Positions 25,343 through 33,749 of a DNA stretch of 51,216 nucleotides are shown piece by piece (positions within the stretch are counted from its first letter, which is position 1; each line of letters begins with the position of its first letter). This DNA comes from Eubacteriales bacterium (GTDB lineage Bacteria; Bacillota; Clostridia; Lachnospirales; Lachnospiraceae). The position numbers and the translations under genes are program-made. The stretch spans positions 42,680 to 93,895 of the forward strand of contig JAUNSV010000004.1 in assembly GCA_030539055.1 (NCBI GenBank). The letters are read 5' to 3'. The notes under the pieces are model-generated. The model was not told where the DNA came from. It ran no database searches and saw only the letters and a list, made by a program, of their open reading frames with translations.

Positions 25343-26656
25343 TTAATAACCTCTTGCTTGTTTTGCTCTTGTAGCATAAGTGGAAGCTGGATATTCGCCT
25401 ATTATTTTATCAAAAAGTGCATTTCCCTCTTCTGTTCTGCCATTTCTTTGATATAATCTGCCCAAAAGGAACATATATTCTGGTTCTGCTGGGTTGATTT
25501 GAATAGCTAATAAATAGCATTGCTCTGCTTTGTCAACTTTTCCACCATTCCAATTTTGAGTGCCAAGCTCACATATTTTTGGTGCACCAAGACCCTCTAT
25601 GTATGATTTGCATCTATTTAATAATTCTATTAATGTATCATCAACAACTGCTTCCTTATCTAAATTAACATACAGCTCAGCTGCATCAGATATTCTCCCT
25701 GCATCATAATAATTTATAATATTATTTAATGTTGTATATTGAGTTGTAAAATTTGCATCCTTTTCTTCAAAAGCTTTTAATTTTTGTGAAGCATCTTTTA
25801 ATGATTCATTTATAGATGTATTTTCTTTAGTAAGCTCCAGTATTGTTTTATTTTGTTCATCAACTTTTTCTGCAAATTTTATTGCTTCTTTTTTTACACT
25901 AGTGTAATCGCTCCCTTTTGAACTAGGATTTATAACACTGGTTATAAATATTATTCCAATAATAAAACCACCTATAACAGACATAATAATTTGATTTGTA
26001 GAAAGTTTTACTACTTCCTTTGGCAAAATAACATCATCTGTTTTCATTTGTCTTAAAGAAAAAACTTTTTCATTGATTGAATTTTCTAATTCTTTTTTTC
26101 CTGTTTTGCTTTTTACTATATCAAACAAATATAAAGCTCTATCATTATATTTATCTATTCTCAATAATTTTACCAAAGTATTGCCAGCTTTTTGATATAA
26201 TTCATTTTTTACTTGCAACAAAGCTAACAATAAATAAGCTTTTACATAATTTTTATTGACACTTACTACTTTATATAAATGTTGCATTGCTAAGTCTTCT
26301 CTGCCAATTTGTGCTTCTTGCAAAGCTTGGTTAAATTTTGTTAAAGAGTCATGCAATTCATTTAATTTTTCTTTTTCTTTTTCAGATTCTTTTAAATACT
26401 TAAATGCTGGATTTTTATTTTCATCACTTAAGAAACCCGTAGAAATAATCCATTGAACATAAGCATCGCCTATCTCTCCTATTTCATAAAAAATTAGGCC
26501 TAAAAGATTTCTTGCATTAATATGATATTTATTATACCGAAGTGCTTTTTTTAAATACTTCGTAGCATTAGTAAAATCATTAATGTTTGCTCTCTCTAAG
26601 CCAAAATTATAATATGTATTAGCTATTTGAATGAAATTATTTTTATTCTCTTTCAT
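25343..26656 (-). CDS. Membrane-anchored TPR protein
   Basis: The 437-residue protein has TPR helices on both sides of a single membrane span. The N-terminal TPR region (about 1-200) includes YYNFGLERANINDF and YLKKALRYNKYHINARNLLG. The span is near 222-245 (IIMSVIGGFIIGIIF). A coiled-coil of about 45 residues follows, then C-terminal TPRs (YLLAIQINPAEPEYMFLLGRLY). It looks like a scaffold contacting partners in the cytoplasm and outside. It is the last gene of the cassette with the ExbB-like channel and DUF2149 protein. Confidence 0.8.
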   Translation of the reverse strand: MKENKNNFIQIANTYYNFGLERANINDFTNATKYLKKALRYNKYHINARNLLGLIFYEIGEIGDAYVQWIISTGFLSDENKNPAFKYLKESEKEKEKLNELHDSLTKFNQALQEAQIGREDLAMQHLYKVVSVNKNYVKAYLLLALLQVKNELYQKAGNTLVKLLRIDKYNDRALYLFDIVKSKTGKKELENSINEKVFSLRQMKTDDVILPKEVVKLSTNQIIMSVIGGFIIGIIFITSVINPSSKGSDYTSVKKEAIKFAEKVDEQNKTILELTKENTSINESLKDASQKLKAFEEKDANFTTQYTTLNNIINYYDAGRISDAAELYVNLDKEAVVDDTLIELLNRCKSYIEGLGAPKICELGTQNWNGGKVDKAEQCYLLAIQINPAEPEYMFLLGRLYQRNGRTEEGNALFDKIIGEYPASTYATRAKQARGY

Positions 26657-26659
26657 TTT

Positions 26660-26806
26660 TTATATATTCTCTTTAACAATCTCTTTCATAAGCATAATAT
26701 TTATATCTTTCATATCTGTTAGATCCATATCTTCTATTTCTTTTTGTATATTTGCTATTTCAATAGAGGGTTTAAATTTTTTTATTTCTTTATTAAAATC
26801 TATCAT
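26660..26806 (-). CDS. Small acidic/helical protein, 48 residues
   Basis: A short frame begins at ATG 26806, seven bases behind a perfect AAGGAGG, and ends at 26660, four bases before the TPR gene start. It encodes a charged helical peptide beginning MIDFNKEIKKFKPSIEI and ending MKEIVKENI, with no membrane span. The ribosome-binding site and exact fit between two genes argue that it is real. I do not recognise it; it is likely a fourth part of the channel cassette. Confidence 0.7.
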   Translation of the reverse strand: MIDFNKEIKKFKPSIEIANIQKEIEDMDLTDMKDINIMLMKEIVKENI

Positions 26807-26820
26807 TTTTAATCCTCCTT

Positions 26821-27153
26821 TTAATCCATAATAACATAAGTCTTGCCTGTTTTTGAATCTGTATATACTGTGCCAGATTTTTCATAACTGTTCTGTGCAT
26901 CTTTTGCATTTGTATCTGAATCTTTTAACATATCAAATTCAATCTCTTGCATTTCACTTTGAGATACTTCTGTCATTGTACTTGAACCTTTTGATGATTG
27001 AATATCTATTTTCCAATTTACAACTAAGGCTAGCATTATACCTACAGCGAGTACTAGCATAGCATCGGACAAATTTGATAATCCATCCATAGGATTAATA
27101 TCATCTATAGATATTTCATTCACTCTTCTACTTCCTAATTTATTATTTAACAT
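26821..27153 (-). CDS. DUF2149-type membrane protein, ExbD/TolR/MotB-like
   Basis: The product is 110 residues from ATG 27153, which follows AGAGGA; the frame is open from 27180 but those codons overlap the channel gene more deeply. One membrane span (about 29-46) is preceded by INPMDGLSNLSD and reads DAMLVLAVGIML. This fits my memory of the DUF2149 family, usually found beside MotA/TolQ/ExbB channels. The Asp30 at the span's start lines up with the ion-carrying aspartate of ExbD (DVMLVLL), TolR and MotB. The remaining 60 residues are extracytoplasmic. The start overlaps the channel gene by 11 bases. Confidence 0.75.
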   Translation of the reverse strand: MLNNKLGSRRVNEISIDDINPMDGLSNLSDAMLVLAVGIMLALVVNWKIDIQSSKGSSTMTEVSQSEMQEIEFDMLKDSDTNAKDAQNSYEKSGTVYTDSKTGKTYVIMD

Positions 27154-27778
27154 AATTTGTTCCTCTTTTAGCATTCTCACTCTCTACTAATGCTTCCATT
27201 AAAACATTCATTATAGACATATCATGTGTGTACCATCTTCTTCTAATTGCAGAAATAACTATTGCTACAACAGCACAAGATAAACCTAAAATTGTAGTAT
27301 CAAAAGCTGTTAATAAAGACTGTGATAAAATTTCTGTATTACCTTGACCAAGCGCTATGATTCCTGGACCAAGTGGTATTAAGGTACCTAGTAATCCAAA
27401 AGATGGACCTAGTTTTGCTAATAAGTCTGATTTTTTTATTTTTGTATCTAGTTTCAATTTATATTTTTCTAGGAGTGCTATTGCCAAAGTTTCTCTCATT
27501 TGATTAGATAATTCTTTATTATCTGATATTTCTAGTAATGTATCCTTTTGCAATTTTAAAAGTTTTGCTTTATATATTAATACTTCTGGTGGCAATTCTT
27601 CTTTTCTTATATCATTTACTAATTTAGATAATTTAATATTTAAATATTTTCTTTGTAATACTTCTGCTATTAGATCCCCTATCATTATTATTGTAAATAT
27701 TACGAATAATAATAATATAAAAATTACAGGTTGTTCAAACGACTTAGCAATTTGTCGCATAATATCATTCATTTGCAT
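27143..27778 (-). CDS. MotA/TolQ/ExbB-family proton channel protein
   Basis: The 211-residue protein has an N-terminal span (about 17-40), a cytoplasmic helical region, and the paired C-terminal spans of the MotA_ExbB domain: KLGPSFGLLGTLIPLGPG and LLTAFDTTILGLSCAVVAIV. In ExbB/TolQ/MotA complexes this subunit surrounds a dimer of ExbD/TolR/MotB and converts ion flow to motion. The neighbouring DUF2149 gene would supply that partner. No flagellar or TonB genes are present here, and Gram-positive bacteria lack an outer membrane, so the purpose differs from Ton or Tol. Confidence 0.88.
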   Translation of the reverse strand: MQMNDIMRQIAKSFEQPVIFILLLFVIFTIIMIGDLIAEVLQRKYLNIKLSKLVNDIRKEELPPEVLIYKAKLLKLQKDTLLEISDNKELSNQMRETLAIALLEKYKLKLDTKIKKSDLLAKLGPSFGLLGTLIPLGPGIIALGQGNTEILSQSLLTAFDTTILGLSCAVVAIVISAIRRRWYTHDMSIMNVLMEALVESENAKRGTNYVK

Positions 27779-27797
27779 GTATGTTTTTCCTTTTTAA

Positions 27798-28514
27798 TTA
27801 TATATTTTTTTCTTTTTTCATATGAATCTGTGAAGCAAAAGCTATCATTCTTATTATAAATGAAATTAACAAAATACCAATACTTCCTAAAACAAGCATA
27901 TTGACACTAGAACTTGAGTAGCTTGTATTATCTATACCAAAGCCACCTTTGGTATCTATTTCAAATATTTTCTTTCCACCATTTGAACCGCCTTTATTCA
28001 CATAATCCAAAATAGCAGTCGGAGTGTTCTCTTCATCATCATCTTGATTATCATTTTCATTTGTTTCTTCATTTTGATTAACAGTTTCTTCTATATTTTC
28101 TTCTGTTTCATTTTGTAATCCTGTATTTAACTCTGTAGCATTATTTGTCCCTTGATTAGAAGTGATTTGATTTGTATTTCCACTTCCCAATGCTCCTGCT
28201 CCTCCTCCAGTGCTTGCACTTTGTCCATTAGTAGCATCTGAAGAATCATCTGTTGTTGTAGACCCTCCACCACTTCCACTTCCACCACCACCAGTAGCTC
28301 TGTACCTTGGAGATGTGCCATCGGAGCCATCCTTTTCTACAACTGTTCCACCAAAAGTATGAACCTTAGTTTTTTTAGCTTCGCTCTCTTTTGGTTGCAC
28401 AATAACATTTGCTGCATCTGTCGGAGGATTTACTTCTACATCACTCGCAAAAACATTAAATGAAAAAAATGAATATAATATTATGCAAAAAATTGTTTTT
28501 TTTAATATTTTCAT
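27798..28514 (-). CDS. Secreted Gly/Ser/Asn-rich protein with C-terminal membrane anchor
   Basis: The 238-residue protein has a signal peptide (about 1-23, ending VFA-S). Low-complexity stretches rich in Gly, Ser and Thr (about 73-115) and then acidic Asn/Glu/Asp (about 125-165) follow. A membrane span at about 203-222 ends in a short basic tail (HMKKEKNI). It would be an extracytoplasmic flexible protein tethered to the membrane. It directly precedes the channel gene, so it may be the part moved by the motor or a wall contact. No known domain is recognised. Confidence 0.65.
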   Translation of the reverse strand: MKILKKTIFCIILYSFFSFNVFASDVEVNPPTDAANVIVQPKESEAKKTKVHTFGGTVVEKDGSDGTSPRYRATGGGGSGSGGGSTTTDDSSDATNGQSASTGGGAGALGSGNTNQITSNQGTNNATELNTGLQNETEENIEETVNQNEETNENDNQDDDEENTPTAILDYVNKGGSNGGKKIFEIDTKGGFGIDNTSYSSSSVNMLVLGSIGILLISFIIRMIAFASQIHMKKEKNI

Positions 28515-28524
28515 ATTGTCCTTT

Positions 28525-29889
28525 CTAATTTATTATATTAGTAACTGGCTTAATTTCTATATTATTATAATTCGATAATAATTTTTTATCTATTTTTTCT
28601 AAATTTGCTTTTGGTATAAAAATTTTTTTGTATCCCAATTTCATTGCTTCATTGATTCTTATATTAATTGAATCAATTGCTCTTACTTCACCAGATAATC
28701 CCACCTCTCCACAATATATGCTCTCTGTGTCAGTTGCTTGATTTTTGTATGAAGAAAGTATGGAAACTATGATAGGTAGGTCTAAAGATGGCTCATTTAC
28801 ACGCATTCCACCTGTAATATTAACAAAAATATCATATTCATACAATGGGAGTCCTAATCTTTTTTCTATAATAGCTATAAGTAAATTTAGTCGATTGTAA
28901 TCTGAACCATTGACATTTCTTCTTGGATTACCAAATGAAGTTTTTGTAACAAGGGCTTGGATTTCTAAAAGTATTGGTCTATTGCCATCTAAAATACAAG
29001 TGATAGTGCAACCAGATGCATTTGATGGCTTCCCTTGAAGAAAAATCTCCGATGGATTAGATACACTCTCTAATCCCTTTTCTCCCATTTCAAAAACAGC
29101 TAGAGCATTTGATGAGCCAAATCTATTTTTTTTGCATCTTATTAATCTTAAATTTTTTATATTATCATCTTCAAAATATAATACAGTATCAACCATATGT
29201 TCAAGGATTTTTGGCCCCGCCACTAAACCCTCTTTTGTTATATGTCCTACCAAAAATGTAGCTACTTCAAGTTCTTTACTTAATTTGAAAAAGAATTGCG
29301 ATGTTTCTCTAACTTCTTTTATGGATCCAGGAAGTGAGTCATCATGCCCCATAGACATTGTTTGAATTGAATCAATAATTAGAAGATCATACTTCTCATT
29401 TTTTAATAAAACATTTTTTATTATTTGGATATTATTTGTAGCAATAAACTCTATATTATCACTAAATTTACCAATCCTATCTGCTCTTAATTTAATTTGT
29501 TTTAATGATTCTTCGCCAGATACATATAATATTTTTTTTCCGTTCTTTCCCATATTAGAGCAAAGTTGCAAAAGAAGTGTAGATTTCCCTATCCCAGGTG
29601 AACCACCTAGTAAAATTAGCGATCCTTTTATTATACCACCACCAAGGACTTCATCAAATTCTTTGAAGCCTGTAGTCATTTTATCTTCTTTGTTTGTTTG
29701 AATTTGTGCTAATGCTTTTGGCGTGTACTCTTCGTTAGTTGAAAAATTAATTCCTAAGTCAGAATCTATAGACATATCTCCTACTACAAAAGTATCCCAC
29801 TGTTTGCAAGATGGGCATTGCCCTAACCATTTTGAACTCTCGTATCCACACTCTTTACAAAAGAACGATGTTTTGTTATTTTTTGCCAA
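28525..29889 (-). CDS. radA: DNA repair protein RadA/Sms (probable TTG start)
   Basis: This recombination ATPase promotes branch migration. The N-terminal zinc finger CKECGYES...CPSCKQW is followed by a RecA-like ATPase with Walker A GGSPGIGKST, the RadA signature KNRFGSS and a Lon-protease-like C-terminal domain. The frame is open from ATG 29913 (462 residues). TTG 29889 gives the family-like beginning [11 protein letters not shown] and 454 residues, and overlaps clpC by only 14 bases rather than 38, so I prefer it. Either start keeps the whole domain set. clpC-radA order is usual in Firmicutes. Confidence 0.93.
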   Translation of the reverse strand: MAKNNKTSFFCKECGYESSKWLGQCPSCKQWDTFVVGDMSIDSDLGINFSTNEEYTPKALAQIQTNKEDKMTTGFKEFDEVLGGGIIKGSLILLGGSPGIGKSTLLLQLCSNMGKNGKKILYVSGEESLKQIKLRADRIGKFSDNIEFIATNNIQIIKNVLLKNEKYDLLIIDSIQTMSMGHDDSLPGSIKEVRETSQFFFKLSKELEVATFLVGHITKEGLVAGPKILEHMVDTVLYFEDDNIKNLRLIRCKKNRFGSSNALAVFEMGEKGLESVSNPSEIFLQGKPSNASGCTITCILDGNRPILLEIQALVTKTSFGNPRRNVNGSDYNRLNLLIAIIEKRLGLPLYEYDIFVNITGGMRVNEPSLDLPIIVSILSSYKNQATDTESIYCGEVGLSGEVRAIDSINIRINEAMKLGYKKIFIPKANLEKIDKKLLSNYNNIEIKPVTNIIN

Positions 29890-32308
29890 TCGCCAATTCC
29901 CCTTTTTCGCCAACTACTACTGTTACTTTTGAACCAGGTACAATATCTCCTCTTAATGAAGCTTCTGCTAGTAAGTCCTCCAACATATTTTGTAAGCATC
30001 TTTTTAATGCTCTTGCTCCATAAATTGAATCATATCCTCTTTTTAAAATAAGTGCTTTTGCTTCTTTATTTAATTTTAAATCTATATTCATACTCTCTTT
30101 TGTTCTTTTGCTTATTTCTTTTAATAATAACTCTAATATACCAGATACATCTTCTTCACTTAATTTATGGAATACTACAATATCATCTATTCTATTCAAA
30201 AACTCTGGCTTGAACATTTTTTTTAATTCTTCAAGTACTTTTGCTTTCATATCTTGAAATGAGGCATTGGCATCTTTTTGCGTGGTAAAACCAAGTGTTT
30301 TTGGCTCAATAATATTTTTTGCTCCCACATTTGATGTCATTATTATAATAGAATTTTTGAATGATACCTGTCTTCCTTGTGCATCTGTAATATGACCCTC
30401 ATCTAAAACTTGAAGCAAAATATTAAAAATATCTGGATGAGCTTTTTCTATTTCATCAAAAAGAATAACAGAATATGGATTTCTCCTTACTTTTTCTGAA
30501 AATTGTCCACCCTCTTCAAATCCTACATACCCAGGAGGAGAACCTATAAGTTTAGATACATCAAACTTTTCCATAAATTCAGACATATCTACTCTAATCA
30601 AATTCTCTTCTTTTCCAAACATTACCTCGGATAGTGCTTTACATAATTCTGTTTTACCAACACCTGTAGGTCCTAGGAATAAAAACGAACCTATAGGTCT
30701 TTTTGGATCTTTTATACCTACTCTATTTCTTCTTATTGCTTTAGATACACTTGTTACTGCTTCATCTTGCCCTATAACTCTCTTATGCAATATTTCTTCT
30801 AAATTTTTTATTCGTTCACTCTCTTCTTCTTCAAGCTTTCTTACTGGTATTTTGGTCCAAGATGATACTATATCTGCAATGTCCTCTCCAGTAACTACTG
30901 CACCATTTTTTTCTCTGTTCTTATCTACTTTTTTCTTTCCCTCTTCTAATTTGTATTTTCTTATAGCAATTTTTTTCTTTAAGTCAATTGCTTTATCATA
31001 ATTTTCTTTTATGATTAAGTCTTCTCTCTCATCTTCTAGTTTTTTTATTTCATCCTCTAATACTTTTATACTCTCTGGTATTTTGTAAGACTTAATTTTA
31101 ATTTTTGATGCAGCTTCATCTATCAAATCTATTGCTTTATCTGGCAAGTGTCTATCTGGAATATATCTTATGCTTAGTTTTACAGCACTCTCGATTGCAT
31201 CATCAGAAATAGCAACATTATGAAATTTTTCATATTTGTGTCTTATGCCATCTAACATTTTTATACATTCATTTTCATCTGGCTCTTTTACATCTACAGA
31301 TTGAAATCTCCGCTCTAGGGCTGGGTCTTTTTCTATTTGTTTTCTATACTCATCTGTTGTAGTCGCACCTATAACTTGTATTTCTCCTCTTGCTAAAGCT
31401 GGCTTCATAATATTTGCTGCATCTAGTGAACCCGATGCATTGCCTGCACCTATTATAGTATGAATTTCATCTATAAATAAAATAGTGTCGCCCTCATCTT
31501 GCACTTCTTGAATAACTCTTTTTATTCTCTCCTCAAATTCTCCACGGTACTTGCTACCAGCTACCATTGCACCTATGTCAAGTATTACCAATCTTTTATT
31601 TTTTATAGTATCTGGTACTTCATCTTCTACTATCATTTGAGCTAAGCCCTCTACTACAGCTGTCTTACCAACACCAGGCTCTCCAATTAAACAAGGATTA
31701 TTTTTAGTTCTCCTCGACAAAATTTGTATTACCCTTTGCATTTCTACTTCTCTTCCTACAACAGGATCAAGCTTTCCCTCTTTTGCAAGCATTGTAAGAT
31801 CTCTTGAAAAAGAATCTAGAGTAGCTGTTTTAGATACAAAAGGTGTATTGTTAAAATAAGGATCTGTAGTTTGTTCTATATTAGATACTGTTCCTATAAT
31901 ATCTAAGTGCATTTTTCTAATATCGCCACCTAAAGTATTTATTAATCTTGTAGCAAGAGAATCTTGGTCTTTTAATATTGAAAGCAAAATATGCTCTGTA
32001 CCTATAGAGTTTACATGTAATTTTTGTGCTTCCTTCTCTGCATTTTCCAAAATTCTTTTTGCTGATGGAGAATAACCAGAATTATCTTTTATCATAATAT
32101 CACTGTCAGAGTTTATGAATTTTGAAATCATCTCTCTAACAGAATTTTCTTTTATACCATTATTAATCAAAACTTTACTTGCAAGAGAACCTTTCACATG
32201 AATAAGTGCTAAGAGAATATGCTCTGAGCCTACATAACCATGTGATAATTCTTCTGCAAATTTTATTGCATTATCTAAAACATTTTGTGCGTATTTACTA
32301 TATTCCAT
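29876..32308 (-). CDS. clpC: ATP-dependent Clp protease ATP-binding subunit ClpC
   Basis: The 810-residue AAA+ unfoldase feeds substrates to ClpP. It has the double N-domain ([13 protein letters not shown] and [13 protein letters not shown]), the D1 Walker A GEPGVGKT, a UVR/M-domain region near 420-460, the D2 Walker A GPTGVGKT and the ClpP-loop region after [18 protein letters not shown]. Usual partners ctsR, mcsA and mcsB are not upstream; instead two secreted-protein genes precede it. Its start lies two bases after the previous stop, with no strong ribosome-binding site. Confidence 0.95.
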   Translation of the reverse strand: MEYSKYAQNVLDNAIKFAEELSHGYVGSEHILLALIHVKGSLASKVLINNGIKENSVREMISKFINSDSDIMIKDNSGYSPSAKRILENAEKEAQKLHVNSIGTEHILLSILKDQDSLATRLINTLGGDIRKMHLDIIGTVSNIEQTTDPYFNNTPFVSKTATLDSFSRDLTMLAKEGKLDPVVGREVEMQRVIQILSRRTKNNPCLIGEPGVGKTAVVEGLAQMIVEDEVPDTIKNKRLVILDIGAMVAGSKYRGEFEERIKRVIQEVQDEGDTILFIDEIHTIIGAGNASGSLDAANIMKPALARGEIQVIGATTTDEYRKQIEKDPALERRFQSVDVKEPDENECIKMLDGIRHKYEKFHNVAISDDAIESAVKLSIRYIPDRHLPDKAIDLIDEAASKIKIKSYKIPESIKVLEDEIKKLEDEREDLIIKENYDKAIDLKKKIAIRKYKLEEGKKKVDKNREKNGAVVTGEDIADIVSSWTKIPVRKLEEEESERIKNLEEILHKRVIGQDEAVTSVSKAIRRNRVGIKDPKRPIGSFLFLGPTGVGKTELCKALSEVMFGKEENLIRVDMSEFMEKFDVSKLIGSPPGYVGFEEGGQFSEKVRRNPYSVILFDEIEKAHPDIFNILLQVLDEGHITDAQGRQVSFKNSIIIMTSNVGAKNIIEPKTLGFTTQKDANASFQDMKAKVLEELKKMFKPEFLNRIDDIVVFHKLSEEDVSGILELLLKEISKRTKESMNIDLKLNKEAKALILKRGYDSIYGARALKRCLQNMLEDLLAEASLRGDIVPGSKVTVVVGEKGELAIGKK

Positions 32309-32309
32309 A

Positions 32310-33740
32310 TTATTCTAAGTCTTCGACCTCAGGTTCTAAATCCGTATCTTTATCATTTTGATAATCATAAGAATCTGCGTCTCTATTTGACTCTCTCCTT
32401 TTAATAAAACTATAGTCATCATCATTGTCGTTATCATTATCTTCATAATCTCTATCAAAAGGTTCATCTTCATAATCGAATTTATTGCTTTTACCTTTTT
32501 TTGGCATATCATCAAATTCATCATCATAATTTTCATGGTCATCATAAATTGATTTATTTTTATTATGAGATTTGTTTGTTATAATAAGAGATATTAATAA
32601 TATAATAACTAAAAGTCCTAAAACTGCTATGACTATAAGCATAATTTTATATTTTTGAGTGATTGTGTTGTTTTCATTTTTCAAGTCATTGTTTTCATTT
32701 GTAAGATTATTTACTTCCATAGTCATTGGTGATTCAAAATATCTTTGCAATGTTTCATTCTTGTTGTCATAACAATAATAACCTATATCACCATTTTGAG
32801 CACGACCATATACTATATAATACTCAATATCACTATCTGTTGTGCTACCAGATAATAACCAAGCATCTGTTTGAACTCCATTTGATACCAATGCACTTTT
32901 TACATATCCTTTTGGAATTTGAGCATCCTCTGGGAATTGCATTACAGTAATATACATTGCTTTTGATGCGAGTCTTGTTCCATCTATATTTGATACAGTT
33001 TGTGGGCTAACTCCTGTTTCAAGTTTTTTTACATTGATTGTGTATGTTCTTTTTGTAATATTATCTGCTGCAGTAATTGTTATTTCTACTTTATTATCTC
33101 CAGTAGATAGTGATTTGTTGCCTGTAAGAGCTACTACGGAATCTGCATCCTCTGTTATGGCAGTTATTGGCAATTCTTCTACATTTGATTGAACTTCTAC
33201 AGAGTATTCTAAATTATCAGATGAAAACTCTGGTGTTAATATACCAGAAGAAACTTCTAATGATTTTAATTTTGAATTATTTGAAGAAGTGTTGCTTGGT
33301 TTTACATTAAGAGTTGATGTGCCTAATTTAGTTATTTCTACCAATTGATCATTCACATCATATACTTCTTGACTTTGAATAGATAAAGTATGTTTGCCAG
33401 CAACTAAAGTATTGAATTTTAATTCATACTCCAATATGCTTGATGATACGCCTTGACCTTTTCCCTGAACTCTTATCATACCAGCAGCACCTTGTGCATC
33501 CTTTGCTGGCACAAATTCCAAAGCATTTTGATCATATACAACTGTAATATCTGCTCTTGATAAACGAACCCCTGTTGCTTTTACTTTTAACATTACATTT
33601 ATTGTCTTACCTCTTGTAATAGTTAAATCCGAAAACTCAATTTTTGCTGAACCAGCAGCAAAAGAATTGAATGCAAAAACAATAGATAAAGAGAGTGTTG
33701 CACAAATACTCAACAATATTTTCTTTATTTTCTTACTCAT
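32310..33740 (-). CDS. Cohesin-like/cadherin-like surface protein with membrane anchor and acidic tail
   Basis: The 476-residue protein has a signal peptide (about 1-28). A cohesin-type beta-sandwich occupies about 30-148 (KIEFSDLTITRGKTINVMLK). A cadherin-like beta-1 domain follows at about 155-240 (KLKSLEVSSGILTPEFSSD), then a further domain, a coiled segment, and a membrane span near 367-388. About 85 very acidic Asp/Glu/Asn-rich residues form the cytoplasmic tail. The cadherin-like domain is shared with the glucosaminidase encoded just upstream. It probably displays or receives wall proteins. No dockerin is seen in the window. Confidence 0.75.
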   Translation of the reverse strand: MSKKIKKILLSICATLSLSIVFAFNSFAAGSAKIEFSDLTITRGKTINVMLKVKATGVRLSRADITVVYDQNALEFVPAKDAQGAAGMIRVQGKGQGVSSSILEYELKFNTLVAGKHTLSIQSQEVYDVNDQLVEITKLGTSTLNVKPSNTSSNNSKLKSLEVSSGILTPEFSSDNLEYSVEVQSNVEELPITAITEDADSVVALTGNKSLSTGDNKVEITITAADNITKRTYTINVKKLETGVSPQTVSNIDGTRLASKAMYITVMQFPEDAQIPKGYVKSALVSNGVQTDAWLLSGSTTDSDIEYYIVYGRAQNGDIGYYCYDNKNETLQRYFESPMTMEVNNLTNENNDLKNENNTITQKYKIMLIVIAVLGLLVIILLISLIITNKSHNKNKSIYDDHENYDDEFDDMPKKGKSNKFDYEDEPFDRDYEDNDNDNDDDYSFIKRRESNRDADSYDYQNDKDTDLEPEVEDLE

Positions 33741-33749
33741 ATCTCCTCC

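Noticed and set aside
32336-32545. Met- and Ile-rich 69-codon frame within the cohesin-like gene
   Set aside because: It is the frame-shifted reading of the acidic GAT-rich tail, giving repetitive Met/Ile, not a protein.
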